Of a stretch of DNA of 64,000 nucleotides, positions 13,606 through 30,297 are shown piece after piece. Source of the stretch: Litomosoides sigmodontis. Its lineage: Eukaryota; Nematoda; Chromadorea; Rhabditida; Onchocercidae. Numbering within the stretch: the stretch's first letter is position 1; each line of letters opens with the position of its first letter. The DNA is taken from positions 11,250,327-11,314,326 of the forward strand of contig OY718803.1 in assembly GCA_963070105.1 (NCBI GenBank). Direction: 5' to 3'. The notes beneath the pieces were generated by a model, which searched no databases, had not been told where the DNA came from, and worked only from the letters and a program-made list of their open reading frames with translations. The translations under genes were made by a program, and so were the position numbers.

Positions 13606-15059
13606 CTAATTTTGTCGCAATGCTGCCAGACGTTGTGTTAGCTCATCATTTTCTGCTGCTGATGTTGAAACTTTGCCACCGATTGATGCCGTTGATGGCA
13701 TTTCCATGTTCAATTCCAAGCTACAATTTTACACTTTACTGCAGAGAAACTTTTGAGTGTGCCCCAAAAATTATTCTTTTTTCTTTTACAATTCAGTGGT
13801 AAAGTAAAAAACGGAAATGTGAGGAAAGACTTTGCTTTGCTCTTCCTTTGAAAACTGTCCTTAAAATCTTATTTGTTAATAATTACAGTAATTACACATC
13901 TATGGACATGTTTTATTGTCAGGTTATTTAAAAAATGGAAAAAGGAGCAGTGAAATATAGAACAAGAAAGTGCTGCACAGTAATAATGCTCTGAGTATTT
14001 GACAAAATGACGAATGAAGATAAAAACTACTGGTTTGGAGTGGAGTGATTTAACATAACATGTACCGGTTTCGGTCCATAATTGCAATTTAACAACGCCA
14101 ATAAAAAGTTGGGTACTTCTTTCGTACGTTATACCAGAATAATCTGTGCAAGATACAGTACATCAAAAGACCAATTAAAGAGAAAGATATACCCAGCTTT
14201 ATCTGCCGCTTCTTGGATTAAGGCATTAACTTGTGCTTGAGGTGCGTTTAACGTTGTTGTAGCTGTCATTGATCCTTCCATTGTGGCAGACTGTACGTCC
14301 AAATTCTCGAAATCTTTTTCGAATCGATCCATCAAATTTTGAACTTTTTCTAAATTCATCGAGCGCAACGCTGATTCCATTGCTTTTACAACACCAGACA
14401 TGCTCTGCGTTACACGTTTTTGTGTTGCAGCCGTCTACAAATTTTACATTTTTCAACATTCCATAAAATTTTTTTAAGAGGAATGGAATAGATAACGACA
14501 TTTCGTTTCCCCCGATCCTACTAAAAACTGAAGTGAACGCGCCATTAAAATGAAAGTATGATACATTGATATATTGTCGTACACTTTTCCTTAGTGCTGA
14601 AAGTTAATTACTGCACACAAAAAATGAGCGAAACCAACCTGTACACGCGCTGCTACTGCGTCGATTCGTGCCGACATCCTTAAATAGTTTAGCGCTTCAT
14701 TCTTTTTACGTATTGCATTTTCAGCGTGCAGCTGCGCTACTTCCATATTACCTTTCTACAATGAAATCTTAATAATTTTTAAGCTATAACTTAATATAAA
14801 AAAAATAGTATAGGAAGGACGCGGAAAAAAGACCTTTATTGCATTCGTTAATTTTGTCTTTTCTGCTTTTTCTTCTTTCTCGCATTTTTTGGAGTTTCGT
14901 TGCAGTTCTTTTGAAGCAAACTTCAAATTGAAAAGGTGATCTAAAAGTTCTGTGAAAGCATTTAATAAAATTCCACAGTAATAGCAAATTTTTGCAAAAG
15001 TGTGCGGCTGTTAGTTGTTCAGTTAGACCAAACAACGAGGCAGATTTCCACCGAATCAT
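13606..15059 (-). CDS. did-2: Charged multivesicular body protein 1 (ESCRT-III subunit)
   Basis: Exons 14834-14949, 14639-14755, 14193-14434 and 13606-13720 join in frame and encode [13 protein letters not shown] through to the terminus AALRQN. This is CHMP1/Did2: a basic N-terminal helical hairpin ([18 protein letters not shown]), the ESCRT-III core ([20 protein letters not shown]) and a C-terminal acidic MIM helix ([15 protein letters not shown]) that binds the MIT domain of VPS4. It acts on endosomal membranes in multivesicular body sorting and recycling of ESCRT-III. The first exon is uncertain. The acceptor at 14950-14951 needs one base from upstream; the ATG at 15057-15059 followed by a donor at 15027-15028 supplies it and gives [10 protein letters not shown] as N-terminus and 206 residues in all, near the family's usual 200, but that donor (GTCTAA) is weak. 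The start here is therefore provisional. Confidence 0.92.
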
Positions 15060-18000
15060 ATAAATGTAAAAAATAAAGAGAACACACAGCAGAGAAGGGC
15101 GATGAAGTTCGAAAAGTTTTTAAAGTGACAAAAAATGGTTTTTGATCAAAAAAAACACAACTACTGCAGAACCTCATGGGTGTTATGATATTTTAATTCA
15201 CAAATATTACATGAATAAACCTTACTATCTAGCGACATCCTATGATTGTTGATATTATGAAGTTGCTACACTGCCACGTTAATCCGGAATTCGCAGGCGT
15301 GTACCTGAAGAATTTGACAACAGGATGAAGAAAAAGCATAAGTTAAACACCTACCCCTCTCTTAGGCCTATGACCATGCCTTCACTTCACGTACGCAAGA
15401 ACAATGGTGACAAATTACTGTGACTAACGCTTATATTTAATGAATGGCTCATGATTGATAATTCAGGAACACTATGCAATTCCTGTTCTCAAGTTTGTTA
15501 GTAGTTCATCTTGGATTGTAACTGAATAAATTAATGAATAGATGAATTGAATGTATGAGTAAATAAATAGGAACAGGTCAGAAATATATGTAAGTATTCA
15601 GGTGTGATAGCTGGTAGTACTACTTTTTTCGGAATAGTAAATTACACTACAAATACATTCTGTGAGCACTGATTGTGGTGGAGTAAAGAATCGATCGTAC
15701 AGTAAACGATGGATCACAAATCTCCGGCACTATTGTACTACTGGAATTGTGTGTGATGAAGAGAATAAACAAGGTGTTCCTTTTCATTTGAATGGCAATC
15801 TCAGACACTCAGCATAAATATCGATAATGCAGAAACACTTGGGTTATGTCTCGACATTCCAATTAATTTTGTCAGTGTCTTCGTGGGTTCACTGATAACA
15901 CACCATTGACTACCATTGCTGCACAATCGTAAATGCATTTTAATTTTTTTTTTAAACCTTCCACCTGTTTTTTTAAAACCTTCCACCTTTCCACCCTGCT
16001 TCTCCGTTTCCTCTCTCGTTTTTCCCTCCTCATCCTTCTGTTCTCCTCTTCTTTTACGAGCGAACGCTCTCTTGCAACTGTGACTGATTAGTTTATTCCT
16101 GTGCTGAATTTAATTTCGCCAATATTATGTTCCTTCAACTGCACCAGCGTAAACTGCTAGTAATAGTAAAAGGCAATGAGGGGGAGCAATTTTCAAATTC
16201 GATTTCGAAGAGGAAGAGAGAGAGAGGCAGTAGCATTTAATACGCAAAAAGAATGAGTGAATGACATGATATCAAATTCTTCTCGTTATTTTTTTCAACC
16301 AACCAAGCGATCAAAAGGAAACGACGTCCTTTCTCATTTCACAATTATACGGCTTTCCCAACTGAATGAATGATCAAACTGAACGTTCGCCCCCATCTTC
16401 TTTCCACGTATCATTGATTGTGCGGTCCTTCTATTATTATTGGTGGTAGCAGTAGCAGTGGTGGTGGCAAAAGAAATATGTAAACAAATCATTATTATCG
16501 TTTCAACTGATATTTAGTCGCAAATGACACTACCAATTTGTGGTTGTCACGTACGTAGCGTGTTATGTACCAAATGTCCTTTTGTGCCTTTATTTACATT
16601 GATGCTTGTGTTTGTTAAAGAAGCTTGATGTAATAGCAGTGCTTTTCGAGAACGTAAACATCAATTGCGTTCAAATGTAGCAGTCATTGCTGTCGTCGGT
16701 TAATTTCGACTTAGTCTTCAAAGTATGCAAATGTGATGTTTCAATAAAGACCTTATCAACTGCTTTTTTGTTGATTTGAAACGATTATGAACGATCGATT
16801 GATCAAGGATTGCTGTCGTTATATATGTCGTACAAACCATAGCATTCACTCCTTTGTTCTAGCAAATGTTTATATGTCACAGTCATTTTACTCTTTTCTA
16901 ATTAATTAATTTACTTTTTTCCGTTTAATTTTAGACATAAGAAGTCCTAAAATTTATGACTAACTTTTCTGGCATTCTGCCTTAATTTCAAATTGAGAGA
17001 AAATTTTGCGTTCAATCAGGGAAGTTGACATATGTGAATGAGCGCCGAGGTCAATTGCTATGAAAATGATGCTGTGTATATGTACATTTATGAAGCGCGA
17101 AGGTCATCCTAAAAACCGACGGTCAGTTTGATGTATGTTTAGAGCGAGGGCAGCAGTTCGATGACTTCCTCTTCTGCGTCCTACCTGTGCTTCTTTAAGA
17201 TATTGAAGTTGGAGAGGTAGAGAAAAAGGCAAGTACCGAGATTTCCGGGCAATAATCCCTTGTGTTTTTTTTCTGTTCATATTTTTGGGAAGTTAAACTA
17301 TCGCTCCTAAATTACTGCTTAAGTAGTGTTCGTTTGACTTCTGCCGTCGTTCAGTTTGCAGATTATGTTAGCCATTTCTTTACAATTTTTAGAAAGGTAA
17401 ATTACAATTGAAAATACGATGAAATATGTTTGATCAATGATGCACGTCTGTTAGTTACATGCAACATTACTGGTAGAGGAGAGCAAGCTAATTATTAGTT
17501 TGATGAAGGTAAAATCATATATATTTTATTTCAGACCTAAAAGAGTTCCGAAAATTATAAATAGAAGTAGTGGCGCTGACCGTTGTTTATCCTGGCCATG
17601 GTTTGAAACTGTAAAAAAGTATCGAATTCAATCAGTAACGTTTTGTTGCGTGCATAGAAGCACCAAGGTCATTTTACACATCTGATGATGGCAAGTGAAG
17701 ATCGTCGTTGTCAGTATAATATTTTGTTCATCTCCTGCACTGTAATCCCTTTATTATGCGTTTTTCCTCCTTCCAAGAGTCTCAGAAGTTGAGGGCGAAA
17801 TGGCGGAACGGTTTCTGCGATCGTCTTTTGCACACAAAATGATACCTCATTAATTTCAGTTTAGGGAGACTCTAAAATGTAAAAACAAATTCAAAAGTTC
17901 TATTCAATTCTCTGCTTCAGCAATTTCACTTAATTTGCTTTGTCCAGTTCAAGTTTCCTGCAGTTAAGACGAACGTTTAGCAGAAATGATGGGACAGAAA

Positions 18001-18525
18001 GGTGTTGCATAACGTCTTTCCAAAAATGCAGCTAATATATTTTCCGCGTTGTTCCCGCTCTTTTCTTTCAGGTTCTTTGTTAACCTGGGATGTCTCAAGG
18101 TGGGAACGCTCGGTGAAGGTTCGGGGTTTCGGGTTGTGTATGTGCCGACGAAAACGATTCCTTGTTTCCTATTTCTTTTTTATTCGTCAAGCAATTTCAA
18201 TTCCATTTGATACTTTTTTTCTTGTTATAAAATACTTTCGTCTGTTTTTCTATCCTTTCCTTAAACTGATGTCATATTAATAATCTTATTTGTATATATA
18301 TTTTTTTTCCATATGGCAAAACATTACAATCCAATATGCCTTATTATTTCGTGCGTTTTTGTGAAAACGTGTCGAGATGCGGTTGTTTCCATTAAAATTT
18401 TCGAAGTGTACTCCGGAATCTTATTCGTTTTTAATTATTTTAATCAGACCATGTTAAGGTATTAATTTTGTTGCATTTTTGACGTAATTCAAGTGTCAAG
18501 CAGTTAATTCAATACTTTCGAAAGG
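15060..18525. other. Intergenic region upstream of the ZIP11-type gene
   Basis: About 3.5 kb with no supported exon. It contains an imperfect direct repeat at 15951-15966 and 15971-15987 (TTTAAACCTTCCACCT and a copy with one extra A), and pyrimidine-rich DNA around 15990-16060. Some 40-60 codon open stretches occur but lack splice context or recognisable protein features. Confidence 0.45.
15951..15987. repeat. Short imperfect direct repeat, two copies
   Basis: Two adjacent copies of TTTAAACCTTCCACCT, the second with an extra A, about 20 bases apart and joined by a T run. This looks like a local tandem duplication. Confidence 0.6.
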
Positions 18526-21500
18526 ATGATCCGGGGCTGGAATACCATCCCGCAAGCATTCGTTGCTTCATTGTTTACGTGGGGTGTTACCGCCCTTGGT
18601 GCCGCCGTTGTTTTCTTCCTACCGCCGACGAATAAGAAAGTACTTGGTAAGCACAGTAGAATTTCAGCTTATGAATTTCTCAACTTAAATTGGAAAAAAA
18701 CGAATTGTAATGCTTTACGTAACGTCTTTTTTCAAATTGCATCTTGGTTTAAATAATTGAGATAATCAAGTAGTAATTTGGATGTATTTACATTTAGTTG
18801 CTGATTTGGAATAATTGAAATTTAAGAGACAGCTGGAACAAAGTGGCCATCAAAAACCATTATTTCGAGCTAAGCAAATAAGGTTAAACGGCTAGTAGTT
18901 GTAGAGCTGTAGGCCGAACGGGATATGATGGTTTCGTTAAAAAAAATCAATTGATATTTATCATATTTATTCAAATTGAGTGAAATAATGATTCGGACAT
19001 GTGCTTTTTTTCGCTTTTCAGATATGAGTTTGGGGTTTGCTGCTGGAATTATGACAGCTGCATCATTTTGGAGTCTCTTAGCACCCGCAATCGAATTAGC
19101 AGAAGCAGATATGGGCTCCTTTGCATTCCTTCCAGTTGCGGTCGGTTTTGCTGCTGGCTCCGCTTTTGTATACGCTGCTGATCGGATAATGCCAAGGTAA
19201 GTGAGAGAATTAGTATTTTTATCAGCAAAAACTTTATTTCATTGAATTTTAGTGGTTTTATTTTTTGGAAATAAGTAGAAAAGCTTCGAAGAGTTAGGTT
19301 TTTACTATGATGCGATATATGCATGCCATTTCAGAAGTCTTATTTTCGAAGGTTTTCGAAGTTCTTAAATTTCAAAAAATTTGCTTCTTTTTCCCAACTG
19401 CTTGCTTAACTGAAACAGTTAGTGGAAATAGACGTTTTAAAACAAACTTTTTCTTCAAGAAGAATTTTGAAAGAGTTGTATTTTAGTTGCCTGTTGTCTG
19501 AAATCTCAGTGGCGGATCTACTAAAGGATGATGTTACGGAAGTCGAACCTAAAGTAGTTAGACCGATGGATGTAATTGTTGGAGAAAGCATATCAATGAT
19601 AAAACTTAAGGAATCAAACGATAATATTACACGGTATGGATCTGCTCCTGCAAAAACATCCGGTCAAGTAATTCGTCGGCGAACTGCCAACAATAGGTGT
19701 GGGCGTCCATTGGCTCTACCATATTGGAGTTAACCTTGCTTGAGTCTTGCGTGCATAAAAAATTGCAAAGTTCTTTCCTGATCATAAAAAGAGTTAAAAT
19801 AAAGAGGGAAAACCACTGTGTTTTTTTGAACTAAACTGCTTCGTTTTTCTTTGAACTAGAATGCGCAGTAGATTTTAATTATATCGATTCTATGCAAAAA
19901 ATTCTTCCTAAATATTTTTTTGTCGCTTTTTAAATCTTCAATTACAACGCGTTTCTGTATTTAGTCTACCACTGACAGATAAACTGTTTTCGTTGAAATT
20001 AGTTCATATAAAATATGTCAGTAGTAGATGAAATAAGCTTTTTAATCGATAAGCAGTAAGGTAATTTTGTATTTGCCATGGTTAACTTGAAATGTGGCTG
20101 AATATGGCAGAGTCAAACTGGCATAATTGAGGTTAAATCATATTTTGGTAGTTCGGATGTGTTCGTTTTGGGATTCAAATGACACTTCTGGTTTACTGCT
20201 TACAACATTTCTGTTTTTATGAAGCTTTGCATGCAAACTGGCTTGTTTGTGTGATCAAAAAAGTTGTGGTGGTATCTGCAGTAGAAAAAAGCGCAGTTGT
20301 TTTGTTTAGGATTCACCCAGCGGATGATCCTAGTACTAACAATATTAACGGAAGTACCTCGGACACAACAGCAACAGCAGTGGCAGTGGAAGAAAACAGC
20401 AATCGACCAGTTGATAAAGAACGCGCTCTTATTGCGTCTATCTCGTGGCGACGCATCCTTTTGTTAATTATTGCCGTCACAGTACATAACATTCCAGAAG
20501 GTTTAGCTGTTGGTGTTGCATTTGGTATGTTTTGGGTTTAACAAAAATTAAGTTTATCTGAGGCGTAAGAGAATAGCCATTGTTTTTCTAATTCAGAAAT
20601 TGCTCTGTCTTAAAACTAATTTTTAAACTTCTCTGTAGGTTCTATTGGGAAAACTGCTAAGGCAACATTCGAGTCAGCTTTTGCATTGGCACTCGGAATC
20701 GGTTTACAAAATTTCCCGGAAGGATTAGCTGTTTCACTTCCACTTGCTGCTTTCGGCCACAGTAAAATGAGGGCTTTCTTCTACGGACAATTATCCGGTT
20801 TGTTACGGAAATTTTCTTTTCCTTATTTTTGTGTTTGGACTTTTTATCGTCCTATGTTTTATTTTGCTTCCTCAAACCTACAGATGAACTTCATTTAGTT
20901 TTTTTTTACCAGGTAAATATTCTTGATAACTTTTCAACAAGATTAGCTGTAATGGCGCAATTTTGCAGCTTTCGTAATGAAAAAATCATTAGGAGAATTG
21001 TTTACTGTTGCATTAATACATGTACAATATAGTTACAATACATGTACAGTATAGTCGTTGTAGTTTAGAACATATTTGGGTATCTTAGCAGGATTGTGAC
21101 TGCATAGTCCTAAATAATGAATTTTTGTAACCATTGATGTTTTCATTACATTCGAAGTTTTTGGTGAGTTTTCATGAGGCATGAATGGATTTTTCTTTAA
21201 TATCAGCAGTTGGTAGTTATGTATAATTAATCGTTCCATTCATATATCGATATTATCCTTTCTGGAGAATTTTCGTCAGCTAAGGCTTTTTAAACATATT
21301 TTTCAGGCATGGTAGAGCCGTTGGGAGCGTTAGCGGGTTCTGCTGCCGTGATTTTAATGGAACCTGTTTTGCCGTATGCATTAAGCTTCGCTGCTGGTGC
21401 AATGATTTATGTTGTTTTGGATGATATCATACCAGAAGCACAACGAAATGGTAATGGTCGATTGGCATCTATAAGTTCAGTTATTGGTTTTTTGATCATG

Positions 21501-21527
21501 ATGGCATTGGACGTCGGTTTAGGCTGA
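18526..21527 (+). CDS. ZIP-family zinc transporter, SLC39A11 (ZIP11) type
   Basis: Six exons (18526-18646, 19022-19196, 19487-19696, 20310-20524, 20639-20797, 21307-21527) join in frame to 366 residues. The N-terminus ([20 protein letters not shown]) is the first membrane helix typical of ZIP11, followed by [20 protein letters not shown]. The loop at about 102-205 is hydrophilic and Asn/Ser/Thr-rich, as in the ZIP variable loop. The metal-site motifs are HNIPEG at residues 228-233 and NFPEG at 265-269, in the two central helices that form the transport path. The C-terminus has two more hydrophobic segments and ends ALDVGLG. ZIP proteins bring Zn2+ into the cytoplasm; ZIP11 is reported on Golgi or nuclear membranes in vertebrates. 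The start is chosen because it aligns with the family N-terminus and precedes helix 1 directly. Confidence 0.92.
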
Positions 21528-24487
21528 TTATAATAGTAAATTAGTTTCGAATATTTCACTTAAACTCACTCTTGTCCAATTTCGTTAATTTTATCAAATT
21601 TTTATTTCTTTATTTGTTTAAGTTTTAAACTTCGACTTAGTTTTATCATTTAAGTTATCATTTCTCTGAACATTATAAGCTTGTTTCTCATGCTCATTCT
21701 GTTGAGTGTTATGGTTAGAATGGAGCCGATAACATATTGTGGAATATAATTGCTGATTTTATCGACTTTAGGAAAAGTAGAGTGGAAAGTAGGGACGTTA
21801 TGATTTGAAGAAAGTATTATACTTTAATCTGTTTTCGAAAATTAATGCAATTGAAATATTTTAATGGAAGATTTTCTCGGAATTTTCGAAGTGCCTTTTA
21901 GGCTTAAAGTTTCGAAGGAAATTTGGCAGTACCAGTAATCGTTTGTTATATATTGCTTGTTCTTTGTTTTGTTTTTGATATGACATTTTAATAGTTTTAT
22001 GCAGTGCATAACGCACATCTTATTGTAATTATTTTCTTTCTTTATGAACTGCAGTTTTGGTTACTGCAACGCCTTTATGATATTTCTTGTTGGTAGCTCT
22101 CGTCAGTATTTCTAAATTTGTGAAGTTGTCCATTATTCAGGTTTTCTTTTGTGCTTTTGATTTTCTATTCCCACTTCTTCACCTGGAAAATGTGGGACAA
22201 CTGACTTTTTATGTAATTGTAAAATTCTGAACACTTTTAATAATTCATATTGCTATAACACTTCGATATTGTTCTTTCATCCCAGGAAAATGATGCGATG
22301 AATCAAGCTATAATTCACTTATCACACTCATGGACTGACCACCTATAACAGCTTGATTGATTATTGGGGTAATATAATTGCTTTCAAAATTTCTAGGCAT
22401 TCCATAGTCTCAAAATATTTCACTTATATGTCGTTGTCAATACATATCAGTCTTATTTCTTCACTGCATGCAGTAAGCGTGCAAATATGTATCAACCATT
22501 TTAAAGTAATAAGATTGTTTTAAGGTTTCTTCTTTCTGCTTTGAAGTCGATGCATAGTTCACACGATTATTTTTTGGTACATTTCTAAACAGTTGGTTTG
22601 GGATGTGGTAATCTGGAAGAAATATTTATAAATTGTGGGATCCCAATTTCGGCATAGGATAATGATTGAAAGAAAAAAAATATCAATGATCTTATTTTAT
22701 TTTTACTAAGTTATCAAGAGATTGTAAGGGCAATCTATTCGGCTTCAGAGGTTGCATATAACTTTGCATCGATCGAGAATTTCCTTAATTTGGAATGCTT
22801 TTCGCATTTCGCTACGGCAGCCTTAAGTTTCATTTGCACTTAAGAGTTTCTCTTTCCTTTCATTTACATTAAGGTATCCAACAGAAGAGCCACAGTATTA
22901 AATGTAATTTTTCATACGTCATTCATCCTTGTTTTGGCAACGTTTCCCATTTGTATCTTTGTAATTTTCAACTGATGGTTTTGCATATAAGATATTGCGT
23001 ACCAGTTTGATGCAGATGTATCTTCCAATTGGGAAATAAACGCTCATATAGAATATCATTTTGCAAAAGTTCCAAACAAGCAGTCAATCTGAATCTCATT
23101 AACTATCCCACTTATACCCAGAAAATGTCGCTTGCGTGGACCGTTCGATTGAGATTAACGTTGTTGCATTCTAAATTTGAAATATAGTCGACACATAAAG
23201 TGGTACTTTATCACTCCATCAAGGAAATATGCTACCTTCGCGGGACATTTGTAGTACGAAGTTGGTGGTAATCCTTAATTTCATCGAACCTTCGACGTTA
23301 TATTTAAACCAGCCCTTATCAGGAGGCCTACAGTCATGGCTTGTTAGCAATGAATCAGTTAACGTCAGGATTACATTTTTAAAATGAACAAAACGTAACC
23401 CTTAACTGCTCTGCAATACAAATATTTTTTTGAAGCGTATATAGTATGAATATATATAGTAGCGTATGAAGATGGTAAATGTGCTTTAAAATGCTCACCA
23501 GCCTAACAATATCCTTTCTCTAACAATATGCTTACCAGCTCGATCTAAATAACCAACGATCACAAATACTAGAGAGGACACATCCATCCTCCTAAAAATA
23601 CCTGAGAGAATGACAAGCCTATTTCAATTCATTTCTTTCCGCCGGCGGTGCATACGTCCAACAAAGCACTGAATTTGAAATAGAAGCCAGGCAATCTCTT
23701 AACATTTTGTATACTGCTGAAGCTGTTTAAAACAGTTGCACTTGCTTTATGACCTTACGCTTGTTTGCTTTGTTGCTTATATTGTATGCTTTATTGACCG
23801 AAGATAACTGACTGTAACTATATTTATTGCTTTGTTAGTCGAAGAATCAAAATTTCATAAGCAAACCAGTTCAAGACCTTTCCAATTTTTTTCAAAAAAA
23901 TAGACTACCAGGAAGGAGGACATCAAGCATAAACTTCGGATTATCAATTTTCTTGTTTACACACACAGAGGATGGAAGAGTAAGATGAGTCTTACATAAG
24001 TGGGAGAACTTTTCATCAGAAATAAAAATTTTGAGAGTAATTTGCGAGATGAATGAGTTTAAAACGTTTCGTATTGATTAGAAGACATAGTTAGCAAACA
24101 GACGATTTGGAAGACTTAGGGTGTTAAAATTTCAGCTGCACATTATAAGAAAAGTTTCAGATTCTTCTACATTAAGACAAAAAAGTTCGACGTAAGAATC
24201 TCTTTTCTAGGAATATTAAAATAATAAATGACGTGCACAACTAGAGTTAATTGCTGAAAGTGTCTTATGGTGAAAACTAACTGAAGGTAACGTACATCAA
24301 CTTATAGCAATAAAACTTTATACTTTGGTAAAGACGCCAAAATATTATCCACTATTGAGAGAGTTACATCGTGACAAATAGAGAACTCCGATTTAAATAG
24401 AAACTAATTAAACATGCACACGTTTAGTAATTCCAAATGATAGTGTACACAAGTGTCCTAAACGCGCGACCCGTTGCTTTTTGGTCT
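21528..24487. other. Convergent intergenic region
   Basis: About 3 kb between the 3' ends of the ZIP11-type gene and UBC-2. No open stretch has splice sites or recognisable protein content, and I see no RNA gene or repeat of note. Confidence 0.45.
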
Positions 24488-28022
<3,535 letters not shown>

Positions 28023-30297
28023 ATGTGGCTAACCCGCGTGTTATCACGCAGTGTACGTCGGACGTACATGGAATTAGACTATGTCAAACACATGCCGAAA
28101 GAATATGTGGAAAAAGTTAAGCATACAGTTCCTAAAAAAATTTATACCAATCGATACGGCGCACCTGATATTGTTCGCTGGACGTAAGCTTTTGCACATA
28201 GAGATTAAAGTGTTCAAATTATTATTTTAAATCTCAAACATAATATATTCAATAACATAAGTAGTGGATATTGATGTTGTTGTATGGTGTACTTCCATAT
28301 TTTTTTAGATTCTTAATTTTCTTTCTTTGTTTCTTTAGATCACTCGAAATAAAACAGCACTATTTTTCGAAAGTGACGATTTCTTGGGTTTCAAGGTTTT
28401 TCGATATTAATTAAATCGGAAATGTTTTAGGTTGCATCCGGATGATTACGTACCATCCGATCGACGTCCTTGGGAATTAGATGTATTTGAGAAAAACGCA
28501 AAACGAGCGCACGATTACCATCTGCACAAATTAAGGCGTAAATTCTTTGAGTTGAGGTAAATTTCTTTTCATTTTCCTTTCGATCTTTTTTTGATCAAAA
28601 GACAAGGTGTTGGAGCTTTCTTCATTCTCGATTGGTTAGGATATTTTCTATTCGTAGTCTTAGCCGACAAGTGGCATGGTTTTGCTAAAAGTATATCCTC
28701 TCCACAGTAATTCCCGTTTTGTAAATGTTCTGTTAGTGCTGTTAAATGCCGAGTTGTTTGTGATTTCTTTTGTATGTTAGCGGATGTATAAAATGTATGT
28801 TATTCAACGCTTCATTTTGTGTGTCACAGTGCTTTTTTTTTATCGATTACTAGTTCTTATCAAATTGAAATACCGTTATTCTTTACTGGACGGCGAAAAG
28901 TAATAACTTAGAGTTTGGCTGTAACGATTTATGAATTAAAGTTTAATTTTTTACGAAAAGTTTCTAGCAGTTTTTCGTCACTGTTAAATGCGGAATTGGA
29001 AATACTAAGTTGTCCAAAACGTTGTGGCGTTCTGCATAATGAATAGCTGTTATATATGTATAATTTATAATGTTTAGGTGTTGAAACCCTTAAGCAAACC
29101 CATCACACATAAGCTGTCCTGTGTAATAATAGGCTCGATGAAATCCCTGTTGGTTGAAAAAAGTGAAGACGTAAGGTCGCCGACGTCAGATTGGATGGTT
29201 ATTTTCTTAAAATTTTATTTTATCGATGATAATTGATGGTATTTTGAGGTACAAGGAAAAGGTAGCCATCTCACCCGAAGAATGGACAATATTTCCGGGT
29301 GACTTGGTGCAGGTGATGGTCGGTAAAGACAAAGGCAAAACGGGAGTTGTGTCATATGTTAATAAGGAAACCAATGCCATACTTGTGCGAGGGAGACATA
29401 CTGTGAGTTTTTATTGATATTCTGATCGCTAATCAATGGACAAAGTTTTAAATGAAGCTGTTCGTTGACATTATAGTTTTCCTATAGGTTATTTGTTGCT
29501 TCCTGTAGTATGATAATCTTTTTTCTTTAAAATAAAATTTTTGCAGAAACTTGTGAACGATTACGAAAACATTAGTGAAAGTGGTATAAATTCTTTTTAT
29601 CGACAAGCTGAGCAACCTTTGTATATTCATAAAGGACAAGTGAAGCTGGTCGACCCTAGTGATAAGTATGCTTGCTATTCAGTTAAATTTTAATGGTTTA
29701 ATTTAATTGTTTCTTTTAAGTCAGAAGTGTGATATTTTATTTTCCTTTTCATTGGGAACTTTTTTGTGTACGGTTAATTCTAGGTAACATTTTGTTCGTC
29801 GCTGACGTTGCTGTAGGAAAGAGACCATCTTACGTCGGTTCTTGGAAAAAAAGCAGACATTAAGTCATGTGTTGCTTTGTTCAGTTTACTCAGGTTGATA
29901 TTGTGTTATCTAATTTTTTTATTTCAGTGAACCTTGTGAAGCGGAGTGGGTATTGAATGAGGAAAGGAACGAATATATTAGAATCAGCAAGAGATCCAAA
30001 TTCCAAATTCCGGTGCCACAATTAGCTCGAGCTACTTCGGAATACATCACTCCCGATCGTTATGTTGGTATGTTAGTTTACGTCGTGAATGACTGGAAAT
30101 ATTCAGATGATTATCACAATTTGACTTCTATTTCGTAATTTTTCTTCTCTTTTCCAGAAGTGGAAGGTAAGGACACACCTGCAGAAATTGTTTTGGAAAG
30201 GACCTACAAACCTGTACTCAAGTCATTTGAAGAAGAAATCGCGGACGCAATGGGTATTCAAGATAAGCGTAAATTGCAGCCAACATATTGGTACTGA
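28023..30297 (+). CDS. mrpl-24: Mitochondrial large-subunit ribosomal protein L24 (mL24/uL24m)
   Basis: Six exons (28023-28183, 28431-28556, 29249-29402, 29547-29665, 29928-30067, 30158-30297) join to 279 residues. The N-terminus MWLTRVLSRSVRRTYM is basic without acidic residues, fitting a mitochondrial targeting peptide. Residues 111-140 form a KOW domain (FPGDLVQVMVGKDKGKTGVV), the RNA-binding motif of L24, followed by an extension (DKYEN-like acidic and YIHKGQVKLVDPSD segments) and a conserved tail ending KLQPTYWY. The protein is an assembly-initiating component of the large mitoribosomal subunit. The start is the first ATG after the likely trans-splice acceptor at 27988. A candidate AATAAA is at 30693-30698, about 400 bases after the stop. 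Confidence 0.92.
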
